Below the pieces are notes generated by a model. It searched no databases and was not told the origin of the DNA. It saw only the letters and a program-made list of their open reading frames with translations. 23,869 nucleotides of DNA from a virus, in IMG/VR virus record IMGVR_UViG_3300025674_004606, positions 1 through 23,869 of that record. The stretch is one strand, 5' to 3'. Of the stretch, positions 9,729-17,725 are shown one piece after another (the first letter of the stretch is position 1; each line of letters begins with the position of its first letter). The position numbers were made by a program, and so were the translations under genes.

Positions 9729-11035
9729 TAGTTGTTTCCGAATTCATCCAAAACTGATTGGACCGGGTTCACCGGGATTTCCACTGGTGCTGGTGACGGT
9801 GCGTTGCCGCCCCCTTGTGGGGTTGCCCTGCTGGGTGCGGGAGTCGCACCGGCTTGCTCCGCTTGGTCTGCAACCTGAAGTGCGAGTGCCGGCAACAGTT
9901 GACGCAGCCTTTTAGCAGCAGAACCACTGTCACGCAACATGTCAAAGAATTGCTGCTGCTCAAGTGGCCCTGCAAACAAAGAACGACCTGTCATGGCACG
10001 CGAATATTGTTGGAGGGTTTCAAGTTGTTCTTCAGCAGTGACACCCACGGAACCCTCACCAAGGGACATAATCTCTGCAAGGTCAGACAACGGATCGACA
10101 AGCACCGCTTCTCGTGATACACCTTGCGATCTTGCACGGGCCAAACCAGTAGCAAAAAAAGACCTGTTGTCGATACCACGAGGGGGCACTGCAAAAGACT
10201 CAACGCTGGCAACCAGCCGCTCACGCATATTCTCTTGTTGACGCAACCTACTAAGTTCCGTCCGAAGAAATTCCACTTGCTGTTGACGGCTTTCGTCAAA
10301 TGCAAACTCGTATGTTGTCTGGCCTGTCTTTGGGTCTGTTGTAGTCACCATGCCTTTTCGTTCTACGGCTTTAATTTCCTCCGATACCGACCGGATATCG
10401 GTCACAGTGGCAAACGCATTTCTTGCAGACCTAGCGGAATCTGATCTTTGCCTTTGTTCTGCTTCGGCTGTGGCCTTTTCGATTGCAGCAACCTCGTTTG
10501 ACGCACGAGTCTTTGCCAACAGAAGCGACTTGACAAAATCGCCGGCATCCTTTGATGTCATGCCGTCAATCATTTGCCCATACCCCATGGCCTGCTCTTC
10601 GTCAAAGCCGGCAGCACGAAGACCCTTCTTTAGGTTGGCCTTGTACTCAAGGTCTTTTTGTTTTTCCTCAAGTTTGTCTCGTGCTGTCTGCCGCAACTCT
10701 CGACGGGCGGCCAAGGTTGACGCCGCCTTGGCTGGGCTGATCGGGATCATCACCGTCTCGCGGCCCTCTTCTTTGTAGACCGCGTAGAATTGCTTGTCTC
10801 GACGCACCACGTCAAAGCCTTCCATCTCTGAGACTTTGTTGTTGTGCAGTCCTGTGATCGTGCGACCAACGTCCCGTGCCCCAAGAGCGTTACGCGAACG
10901 GATGTCAAGACTATCGAGGTAGTCAATGGCGTCCTGCGGGGTGGGCTGCTGCTTTGGCTTCGCACCTTCCCCGCTCAAAGAGAATTTCAGATCGCCACTC
11001 AAGTTGACTGATTTGTCTTTGTCGTTGCCCATCAT
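9728..11035 (-). CDS. Probable internal virion / ejection protein (435 aa)
   Basis: The 435-residue protein is mostly charged and helical. A Lys/Arg/Glu-rich coiled-coil-like part spans about residues 105-220, a second helical block rich in Gln and Arg follows (about 230-270), and the tail is Pro/Ala/Gly-rich (about 400-425). I see no enzymatic motif. It sits between tail genes and the giant polyvalent gene, the usual place for podovirus core or ejection proteins, so a virion-internal role is inferred from position and composition. The start is ATGATG; its first ATG overlaps the previous stop as ATGA, and its own TAA overlaps the next ATG as TAATG. Both junctions suggest translational coupling. 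No family is recognised from sequence alone; a tail-associated accessory or a chaperone for the giant protein is also possible. Confidence 0.85.
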   Translation of the reverse strand: MMGNDKDKSVNLSGDLKFSLSGEGAKPKQQPTPQDAIDYLDSLDIRSRNALGARDVGRTITGLHNNKVSEMEGFDVVRRDKQFYAVYKEEGRETVMIPISPAKAASTLAARRELRQTARDKLEEKQKDLEYKANLKKGLRAAGFDEEQAMGYGQMIDGMTSKDAGDFVKSLLLAKTRASNEVAAIEKATAEAEQRQRSDSARSARNAFATVTDIRSVSEEIKAVERKGMVTTTDPKTGQTTYEFAFDESRQQQVEFLRTELSRLRQQENMRERLVASVESFAVPPRGIDNRSFFATGLARARSQGVSREAVLVDPLSDLAEIMSLGEGSVGVTAEEQLETLQQYSRAMTGRSLFAGPLEQQQFFDMLRDSGSAAKRLRQLLPALALQVADQAEQAGATPAPSRATPQGGGNAPSPAPVEIPVNPVQSVLDEFGNN

Positions 11036-11496
11036 AGTTTGCTACCTCGCCCAGTTTTTGAACCTGCTCCACGGGTTGGCAATTTACTACCCGGACCTGT
11101 GCCTCCAGTTAACGCACCAAGGTTGTCAAACTTCAAGCCGCCGGCAATTGCTCTGTAATCGCCGCCAGATTCAAGTGCCTGCAACGCATCCAAGTCGTCT
11201 TGAAAGTAGTCAACACGCTTCTTGAAAATCTCTTCACGACGCTTGCGTTGCTCTTCGGCATCGTCGTCGATCTTGGCTTGCAACCTGTCGATTTCTTTAT
11301 CGCGTTCGGCGTCTTCCTTTTCACGCTTCTCGTCGTCTTTGGCAAACGGGGCCTTGAACCCACGCACCAGCGATGCTGTAGCAGGGTCTAGCCCTTCAGT
11401 TGAAAGGCCGGAAGCAAACGCGGCAAGCGGTCCTTGCTGACTGCCCTTTTTATCCGCGAGAAGTTGTGCGAGTTGTGCGATAATTGCTGGGTCCAT
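11032..11496 (-). CDS. Small charged coiled-coil phage protein (154 aa)
   Basis: The protein has 154 residues. It begins MDPAIIAQLAQLLADKK, has a dense Lys/Glu/Asp/Arg helical segment (about residues 50-105, probably coiled coil) and ends in a Gly/Ser/Thr/Lys-rich flexible tail. No membrane segment or catalytic motif is visible. It starts in a TAATG overlap with the 304-residue gene and ends in an ATGA overlap with the 435-residue gene, so the three are probably made together. Position among tail and internal-virion genes suggests a minor structural or ejection component. This is inference; no family is recognised. Confidence 0.82.
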   Translation of the reverse strand: MDPAIIAQLAQLLADKKGSQQGPLAAFASGLSTEGLDPATASLVRGFKAPFAKDDEKREKEDAERDKEIDRLQAKIDDDAEEQRKRREEIFKKRVDYFQDDLDALQALESGGDYRAIAGGLKFDNLGALTGGTGPGSKLPTRGAGSKTGRGSKL

Positions 11497-12410
11497 TATC
11501 CGAGTCCAAATGCTTTGAGGCCAAAGCCAATGCCTTGACCGATTATCTGTTGACCGAGGTTGTATCGGCCCAAACCTGTTTGTAAGCGGCCTTCTGCCCC
11601 GACCGATTCCACGTCAATCATCCGTCTCAGATAATCGCCGTACTGTTGCTCATACGAGCCAAGACCAGTTGTTGCAAGGCTGCCATAAGCACCAAGTCCT
11701 TGACCAATAAGGTCGAGGCGGGCACCTTCAGCAGACTGGCGAAGATTCTGCAAGCGACCGCTGTAATCTTGGAAGCCTTGCAAGTACGCACCTGTTTGTG
11801 CAGTCCGCAACTGTCCAAGGGCCGCCGCAGTGTTCTGGTCGTACTGACCAAGAGTCTGGCCGGCCAAGTTCAACTGACCGGCAAGTTGGGCACCGTACTG
11901 CTCACGCAAGGCTGCTTGTTCAAGGGCACCCTGCCGTTCAGTGGCAGCAACAGTTTGCTGACCAAACGATGTGCCGGCCATCCCGCCAAATGCCGCAGCC
12001 TGCGAGGCACGAGCCGTGGCAGTTGCTGACTGTTGAGCCAACAACTCAAGCGATGCATCACGACCTGTTGCCAGTTCGTCGTACGCACGGCCAAAGTAGT
12101 CCTCCAGCGTCTCGCGGCCTCGTGCCAAGTCGGACTCCATCGAGGCAATGTTTTGACCGAACCGTTCGTCCAGCGTAGCAAGAAAGTCGCCACGCTCTTC
12201 TTCAAGGTCGCCATAGATCCCCATGATGCTGCTGAACGCATCTTGTGCAAGGTCGCCGTACTCGTCTTGAAGTTGCCGGCCAAGGCCCGTGTACTCGCCA
12301 CGAATGTCGGATGCAAACTGGCCGAGTGGTGCAAGGACGCCACGCATCTGATTGACGTAGCGTTCGTAGTGCTGGCTTTGACCGCCGAACATGTCACTTA
12401 AAAAACCCAC
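11496..12410 (-). CDS. Probable internal virion protein, helical Ala/Gln/Gly-rich (304 aa)
   Basis: The start is GTG at 12410 (MGFLSDMFGG), preceded by GGAG six bases upstream, a well-placed ribosome binding site; the gap to the previous stop is two bases. The protein has 304 residues, is rich in Ala, Gln, Gly and Leu, has long amphipathic helices and repeated Gln-Tyr-Gly-like segments (for example REQYGAQLAGQLNLAGQTLG), and ends in a Gly-rich hydrophobic tail IIGQGIGFGLKAFGLG. This resembles internal core proteins of podoviruses that insert into or cross the host envelope during DNA ejection, and many such proteins start with a short MGF/hydrophobic N-terminus. No specific family is claimed. 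The neighbours (tail hub upstream, coiled-coil proteins and giant polyvalent protein downstream) fit that role. Confidence 0.85.
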   Translation of the reverse strand: MGFLSDMFGGQSQHYERYVNQMRGVLAPLGQFASDIRGEYTGLGRQLQDEYGDLAQDAFSSIMGIYGDLEEERGDFLATLDERFGQNIASMESDLARGRETLEDYFGRAYDELATGRDASLELLAQQSATATARASQAAAFGGMAGTSFGQQTVAATERQGALEQAALREQYGAQLAGQLNLAGQTLGQYDQNTAAALGQLRTAQTGAYLQGFQDYSGRLQNLRQSAEGARLDLIGQGLGAYGSLATTGLGSYEQQYGDYLRRMIDVESVGAEGRLQTGLGRYNLGQQIIGQGIGFGLKAFGLG

Positions 12411-12412
12411 GG

Positions 12413-14857
12413 CTAACTCCTACTCTTTATGCTTCGGTGCGGTCCAACATTGACGATGCCTGCACTTACGGATTCACAGATAAATGGGCGACTGTCGCTG
12501 CGAATGCCGATGCTGATAGCACCACCACGAATGCGACACCGCTTTGGCTCGTTGCGACCGGGGTATAAAACACCCAAGTCTGTCTCTACCCTGTCAACAG
12601 GACTTGCGAAGTCAGAGGTAAGACGCTCCAAGTACGCTCCGCTGGGCGGGACAATCGTGATGAATTGTGCCTCGAAAGGCGGATTGGCAAAGCCGCTGTT
12701 GCCAGTTTCAAACTGGTACTCGTCCACCGGGTCAGACGTGCCGTCTTCAGTTTTGATGTGTGCCTGCTTGTTCTGCACTTTCCACACGGTGTCATACTTG
12801 ATTTGGTACTTGCCGCCCTCCTGTTCATAGATTCGATCAATTTCAGGCAGCAAAGTGCTGGACACTGTGTAACGACCCTCTGGTCGAGTTGCAGATCCGC
12901 CGTTGGCAAAGTTGGCCCCAGAAAACGTAGAGTTGTAAGCACCGCCATCTAATGCACCAGTGAGTGCCGCATCCGGGTCGGTCCCGCCGTCGATAGTCAA
13001 TCTGTTTGTTGTAAGGCTGATTGTTTCTGAAATCTTGACCGCCGCTGTATTGTTAGGCGAATCCGCAGAACGCACGCTGATGTACGGTCGTTCAAGCGTA
13101 CCCTTCGCAGACTTCCCGATGTCTGGGTCATTGATGTCCAAATCAACCTCGACACACCGCAACTCTGTGCGAGTCCTGTCTGGGTTGTAAATGGGCGAGT
13201 GGTAGAAGTATGACTTGATCTTACGCAAATCGACTAGATCTGCTGAAAGCCCATCTCCATTGTTTGTCGTCGATCCTTCTGCACCCGGCAGGGTTTCCCC
13301 ATCGTAAGCCAAGTTGTCGCCTCGGTTGAACGTGCTGATCTTCCCGCCGGTCGAACCGAGCATAGTAAACGGAGCGTCCCGGCGACCAAACGGACGGAAC
13401 AAACAGTTTGACATTGCCCCACGAAACTCTGAAGAGAAGAAGGTTTGCGGCCACCATGATTGCGTAAGCAAATCGTAGTACAGGCTGGTGGATTGAACGT
13501 CGGCGTCGTTGTCTGCCAGCCATACCCACACTCCATTCATGTCAAAGTCATAGGTCAACTGCGGCTCAAGGTCAGAGTAATCGACGTTGGAGAAGAAGTT
13601 ACCCAATGCCGCAACAGACAGGCTAGACGTTTCGTCAATGTTGAACACGTTTGGCTCAATGCCATACATGCCATCGTGGTGCAAGATGTAAATTTCTTTG
13701 CGGGGGCCATAGGTAAAAGCACGCTGGCCCACCACCCCGATGTTCCGAGACAAAGCCCGAACCTGCGGCGAACCAAACAGGGGGTCTTGTGTAATAAACT
13801 GCACGGAGTTGGCACAGCCAAGTAGCAAGCCGGCCTCGCCAAACGGTGCAGAAAAGATAATGTTGTCGCCAAGTGTGCCCGGCTCATTGTTCGCATCAAC
13901 GACACTGGACGTAAATCCAAAGATTGGATTTTCTGCTCCAGCAGCCGGCGACCAATTTAACACCGCGTCAGTCGTAGCCACACCACTTGCAATGTAGTTG
14001 GTTGGCGTGTCAGCAAAGTTGGTGCAGACAAGGCGTGTACCCCACTTGGACAGGTGGGTGAAGTTGTCTGGTGGCAGACCGTCTTCTGAATTTTGAGCAG
14101 CATCTTCCAAATCTCTTTCCCGATAGTCATACATGATGTATCGGTCTGTCAGATCAAGGCTGTCACTTGGTCGGGTGCCTGATGCTTCAGGCTGCAACTT
14201 GACGTTGACCCATGCTGTGGTGTAAGTGCCGCCCCTGCTACCGTCGCTGCCTGTTCCGACAGTCTCGCTTGGCAGGGTAACTCCGGTACGCTTCTTGCCG
14301 ACCAAGTAGAAGTCGTTGAAATACTGAACACCTTCCACCAAACTGTCAGGGTCAAATGGTCGGTCATCTAGTTGAACCCGTGCGACATGACCATTGTCAT
14401 AAAGTGTGTCATCGCTGTTTTTAATCAAGTCAGGGTCTGACAAACTTACGGGCGTAATAAGACCTGCGACCTGCTGGCCGTTGCCGATGAAAGTGTCGCT
14501 GCCGTCTGCGATATACACACGACCGTCGTACACAACAATCATCAAGTCAACAAGAGAACCACTTTGGTACACCGTGGCGGAGCCAAGAAACTGAATCTTC
14601 TTACGAGACGCTGGCGTGTCTTCTGAGAATGTTGAAGTTTCGCCCGGCCCCGCAGTACCTTGGCCGGCCAACACGGCGGCGATGTCAAACACCTTAAACT
14701 CCGCAGGACGGGTGCCAATACGCAGCCTGTCCTCCACCCGGTCAAACGGCACGACGTTGTTACAGTCAACCGAAAACTGCGGGTCTGGCTCTGCAAACGC
14801 ACGCTTCTCTTGGAAGCCGCGATTGGGTGCCGGGATGGGAGTCATAGGCAACTTCAC
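12413..14857 (-). CDS. Tail hub/nozzle protein (tail tubular B or DNA-stabilization-like, 814 aa)
   Basis: The 814-residue product is mainly beta-type and rich in aromatic and Gly/Asp residues. The N-terminal part (about 25-55, VDCNNVVPFDRVEDRLRIG) looks like the opening segment of T7 gp12 / P22 gp10-type tail nozzle or packaged-DNA-stabilization proteins, where a Asn-rich entry strand precedes a beta-propeller. The length matches T7 gp12-type proteins (near 800). Segments such as RNIGVVGQRAFTYG and YDLLTQSWWPQ look like propeller blades. The start is GTG at 14857 directly after the previous TAA, with GAGG nine bases upstream; an ATG four codons later (14845) is an alternative. It follows adaptor and fibre genes, the expected place for a neck/tail component. 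The structural role is well supported; the exact family is less certain. Confidence 0.87.
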   Translation of the reverse strand: MKLPMTPIPAPNRGFQEKRAFAEPDPQFSVDCNNVVPFDRVEDRLRIGTRPAEFKVFDIAAVLAGQGTAGPGETSTFSEDTPASRKKIQFLGSATVYQSGSLVDLMIVVYDGRVYIADGSDTFIGNGQQVAGLITPVSLSDPDLIKNSDDTLYDNGHVARVQLDDRPFDPDSLVEGVQYFNDFYLVGKKRTGVTLPSETVGTGSDGSRGGTYTTAWVNVKLQPEASGTRPSDSLDLTDRYIMYDYRERDLEDAAQNSEDGLPPDNFTHLSKWGTRLVCTNFADTPTNYIASGVATTDAVLNWSPAAGAENPIFGFTSSVVDANNEPGTLGDNIIFSAPFGEAGLLLGCANSVQFITQDPLFGSPQVRALSRNIGVVGQRAFTYGPRKEIYILHHDGMYGIEPNVFNIDETSSLSVAALGNFFSNVDYSDLEPQLTYDFDMNGVWVWLADNDADVQSTSLYYDLLTQSWWPQTFFSSEFRGAMSNCLFRPFGRRDAPFTMLGSTGGKISTFNRGDNLAYDGETLPGAEGSTTNNGDGLSADLVDLRKIKSYFYHSPIYNPDRTRTELRCVEVDLDINDPDIGKSAKGTLERPYISVRSADSPNNTAAVKISETISLTTNRLTIDGGTDPDAALTGALDGGAYNSTFSGANFANGGSATRPEGRYTVSSTLLPEIDRIYEQEGGKYQIKYDTVWKVQNKQAHIKTEDGTSDPVDEYQFETGNSGFANPPFEAQFITIVPPSGAYLERLTSDFASPVDRVETDLGVLYPGRNEPKRCRIRGGAISIGIRSDSRPFICESVSAGIVNVGPHRSIKSRS

Positions 14858-16243
14858 TTAGGACAGCCTCATCACATAGCCCCAGACCGACATGCCAAGG
14901 TTGGTCAACGTAAAGGCGGTTTCGTTTGTACCTGTAATGTGGTCTACGACAGTCGATTCGCAATCTCTAACGCTTTCACGATCACTGCTTGAAGTAGTAC
15001 CCCAACACAAGACAAGGTATTTGCCAGTAGGTGCATTTTGCATAGAAATGTTTGATTGACCATTCACGCCAAGAGTTGCCATCGTCACCGTGAATGATGT
15101 GCCAGAATGGTCTCCTGACGGTGCAACGGCTCGTATGCCCCCGACTGGGAAACTGGAATCACTGTTTGTGATTGCAACAGTTGAGCCTACAGATGTAATC
15201 TGATCAAGCACCGTTCCCAACAACTCATCTTTACGGACAAGCGAATCGTCTTCCAAGGTCCGTCCCGTTTGCGTGATAGCACCGTCACGCATCAGAACAT
15301 CGCCGGCGTAATCCACTTCAAACACAGCATCCGCTGAATCTTCTTGCAACACTTGGATTGCAGTGTCGCCAGCGGTTGAACCATCTTCACTGTTCAGAGT
15401 CAGTCGGCCACGGAAGTCATCGCCGGCAGTGCCCTCTGTGTCGAGACGAAAGAACGGAACATCCTTTTGATCTCCGGTCGCACCGACATCGGTGTCGTCT
15501 GGGGTCGATAGAGACTGAACAACTGGCAGAATTGTAGGTTCCCCGTGCCCGCTGCCGTCGTCTGCATCTCCGACTTGGAATTTGCCGTACGAATGCACGT
15601 TGCCCGATTGATCAATTTCAAACGCAACATCAGTTCCAGTAAAAGTTTTGGTGATACGGACCAGTGGGCTTTCGTAGCCGCCTGAGGCAACATGAGCAGC
15701 GGGTCCAGTAATGTGCAACGCTGGATTAGGTCCGTCAGCACTTGGCTGTAGAGTCACATTGCCATCAGTGTCAATCTTAAAGACCTCGACACCACCATTT
15801 TTAACAAGGAACGTGCCCCCCTCAACCACCCCGTCGGAGTTGTCGTCTGCCCCGACGTAGACAATCATGCCCTTGTTGAAGTCAGGCACGTTGTCAAAGT
15901 CAACAGTAGCAGTATCGTCCACAACCATAGACGACCCGCTCTGCAAGGTGAACGATCCGCCGCTTGCCATAGCCAAGGCACGGGCGTTGTCGCCGGCGGC
16001 AAGCATTGCAAACGTGTAGTCTTCGTCAGTGGCAACGACGTGGCCGTACCGGGTGGTGCCCCCGCCTTGCGGTTGGAACGATGCAACCTGTGCATTCAGA
16101 CCACTGAAGTTTTGGCCGCTTACGCCAATGTACAGGAGCGGTCCCTTGGCATCGTCAGTCACCAAAACAGGCTCGCCGGCGGCTACCGCCTGCGTGGTCC
16201 AGTCACTTTCTTCTCCTCGACGTAGTTGGATTTGTACTGACAT
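14858..16243 (-). CDS. Tail fibre / appendage-like structural protein (461 aa)
   Basis: I place the start at ATG 16243, giving MSVQIQLRRGEESDWTTQ, because GGAG lies eight bases upstream and LRRG-type N-termini are typical of phage fibre and tail-appendage proteins; a longer frame to 16273 would run into the previous gene. The 461-residue protein is beta-rich and Gly/Asp/Ser/Thr-rich. It carries an imperfect repeat of the form hydrophobic-F-x-h-D-x-x-G-N/D-V: VFKIDTDGNVTL, AFEIDQSGNVHS, FFRLDTEG, VFEVDYAGDVLM, as in beta-helical fibre shafts. The C-terminal 90 residues (NSDSSFPVGGIRAV onward) look like a separate globular tip. It probably acts in host binding or in attaching other fibres to the tail. 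The gene begins two bases after the adaptor stop. Receptor specificity cannot be read from the sequence. Confidence 0.85.
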   Translation of the reverse strand: MSVQIQLRRGEESDWTTQAVAAGEPVLVTDDAKGPLLYIGVSGQNFSGLNAQVASFQPQGGGTTRYGHVVATDEDYTFAMLAAGDNARALAMASGGSFTLQSGSSMVVDDTATVDFDNVPDFNKGMIVYVGADDNSDGVVEGGTFLVKNGGVEVFKIDTDGNVTLQPSADGPNPALHITGPAAHVASGGYESPLVRITKTFTGTDVAFEIDQSGNVHSYGKFQVGDADDGSGHGEPTILPVVQSLSTPDDTDVGATGDQKDVPFFRLDTEGTAGDDFRGRLTLNSEDGSTAGDTAIQVLQEDSADAVFEVDYAGDVLMRDGAITQTGRTLEDDSLVRKDELLGTVLDQITSVGSTVAITNSDSSFPVGGIRAVAPSGDHSGTSFTVTMATLGVNGQSNISMQNAPTGKYLVLCWGTTSSSDRESVRDCESTVVDHITGTNETAFTLTNLGMSVWGYVMRLS

Positions 16244-16245
16244 AA

Positions 16246-17154
16246 TTACGCTCCGTAGACGAAGACATCCCACGGCGAAGTGGGCGGGGTAATTCCCAAA
16301 CCTACATCGTTCGTTGCGATGTACACATTCCCGCTATAGCGGACCAAAGAATTCTTGCTGTATGTATTGCTGGCTGAGTACGCCCCACGCCAGACAATCG
16401 AGTTGGGATCGGACGGGGCGGCAGCAGTGACGCTGTAGAACCCGCTGCCCTGACCGAGACTGCTGTACTGGTACTGCGGCAGCAAGGGGCCGTAGTCCAT
16501 CTGGAGCAGGCCGTCTTGCTCGGCTACCCGCATGTACAACGGGCCGGCGTCGATCTCAGCCAGACGCTGGTTCAGACCCTCGTCTTCGTACCCTTGGGCA
16601 AACGCTCGGCAGTATGCAATGAGCAGCGACTCGCACCATGTGGGTACGTCGATGACCGAGGTGCCATCTGACGACGTGGTGTAGGTCGGGAACGAATACA
16701 AGTAGGTGACCCGCATCAGGTCAGTGGTTTCTGTGGGCACTGACGGGTACACCTGAAACTGCCACTTGGGAGCGTTTTGACCGTTTACAGAACCGGGGTA
16801 GTGGTAGACAGCGACGTAATACTGGTTGTTGCTGCCAACCGTGGACCGGCGGTACAGATTGATCCGGTCAGGAGTTGTCAACTCGACTGTGCTGTCAAGT
16901 TCGTTGGTCATGCGTACCGAGATCAGCGTGTCGAAGTCGGACGGCAAATCCAGCACCGTTGCATTGGTGCCCACCGAAGCAACCACTTGATCATGCTTTT
17001 CGCGGAAACGCCAGCGTCGGGAGAACAGGTATCGACCTGCCTCATTTATCACGTCAACGATTCGCTGGTCTGATGAAACCCCGTGTGTGCTGTCGAAGGA
17101 AGGGTCGCCACCAATAGCCAAGCGAACCTGTTCTTTGAGGTTCTTCAGTTGCAT
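16246..17154 (-). CDS. Head-tail adaptor with C-terminal chitin-binding-type module (302 aa)
   Basis: Residues 1-240 are adaptor-like: a helical start (MQLKNLKEQVRLAIGGDPSF), the segment RIVDVINEAGRYLFSRRWRF, and VLDLPSDFDTLISVRM, patterns seen in podovirus adaptor (T7 gp11 / P22 gp4-role) proteins that bridge portal and tail nozzle. The last ~50 residues are different: WRGAYSASNTYSKNSLVRYSGNVYIATN ends with WDVF and fits the carbohydrate-binding module family 5/12 (ChtBD3) pattern W-x-G-x-Y ... V-x-Y-x-G-x-x-Y ... W. A fused sugar-binding module on a neck protein suggests exposure to the outside and contact with cell-surface glycans or other decorations; this is inference. GGTGA six bases before ATG may be the ribosome binding site, and it lies in the 3' arm region of the hairpin upstream. 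Confidence 0.86.
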   Translation of the reverse strand: MQLKNLKEQVRLAIGGDPSFDSTHGVSSDQRIVDVINEAGRYLFSRRWRFREKHDQVVASVGTNATVLDLPSDFDTLISVRMTNELDSTVELTTPDRINLYRRSTVGSNNQYYVAVYHYPGSVNGQNAPKWQFQVYPSVPTETTDLMRVTYLYSFPTYTTSSDGTSVIDVPTWCESLLIAYCRAFAQGYEDEGLNQRLAEIDAGPLYMRVAEQDGLLQMDYGPLLPQYQYSSLGQGSGFYSVTAAAPSDPNSIVWRGAYSASNTYSKNSLVRYSGNVYIATNDVGLGITPPTSPWDVFVYGA

Positions 17155-17162
17155 AAGAAATC

Positions 17163-17188
17163 ACCGAGGGGGCTGTCGCCCCCCCGAT
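17163..17188 (-). terminator. Terminator-like GC hairpin after capsid genes
   Basis: In the only gap of note inside the operon (49 bases), the minus strand reads GGGGGC, loop GACA, GCCCCC, flanked by ATC...GAT, followed by TTTCTT just before the next ATG. The core is a perfect six-pair GC stem (17168-17173 with 17178-17183). This looks like a Rho-independent, perhaps partial, terminator that would lower expression of tail genes relative to coat and decoration proteins, as T7 does after gene 10. The U-tract is short and interrupted, so it may instead be an mRNA-stability or translation-control hairpin. Confidence 0.6.
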
Positions 17189-17203
17189 GGGAAGAAGAGG
17201 AAA

Positions 17204-17713
17204 TCAGGCTCGGTTGATTGCGAACCCGTCGAGAAGAATCTTGTGGAATGTTCCAGCAGCACCAGCAGCCGTGTTGGCTTCCAATGCGACCGCAACAATT
17301 GCGTTGTCAGCATCTGCGGCAGACGCTTGCAACATACCCACGCCACCAGAAAGAATGCACGCAAGTGCATCACCAGCAGCAACGTCAGTGGTGCCACCGT
17401 CAACAACTGCATCGACGACGCCTGAAATGCAGACGCTTCCCTCGTTGCCGGCGGTGATCTCTTCAAGAGTAACACCGTAGATGCCGGGACCGTTGTTGGC
17501 AGCAGTACCGTCTACGTCCACAAAGCAGACGAAGCCAGAATCAAGACCCATGTCTTGGTTGTTGTCATTGACATCACCGTCGCCGTTGGCAAGATCGAGA
17601 ACAACGATTTCGCCTTTGCCGATGGTAGCCGCAGTGACATTTTTCAAGGTCACCTTGTACTGGTCAATTTGTACGCCCCGTGGTGGAGCAATGGATGGAA
17701 GTTTAAAACTCAT
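17204..17713 (-). CDS. Capsid decoration/cement-like protein (169 aa)
   Basis: The 169-residue protein is rich in Ala, Gly, Val and Asp and almost entirely beta-like. The core VTLEEITAGNEGSVCISG followed by VVDGGTTDVAAGDAL and a string of short Val/Ala strands resembles the DUF2190-type capsid cement/decoration proteins that stabilise expanded heads. Lying directly downstream of the major capsid gene (12-base gap) with a good AAGGA site before ATG fits this role and high expression. A terminator-like hairpin follows. It could alternatively be a minor capsid or head-fibre protein. Confidence 0.8.
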   Translation of the reverse strand: MSFKLPSIAPPRGVQIDQYKVTLKNVTAATIGKGEIVVLDLANGDGDVNDNNQDMGLDSGFVCFVDVDGTAANNGPGIYGVTLEEITAGNEGSVCISGVVDAVVDGGTTDVAAGDALACILSGGVGMLQASAADADNAIVAVALEANTAAGAAGTFHKILLDGFAINRA

Positions 17714-17725
17714 TGGTCTTTATCC

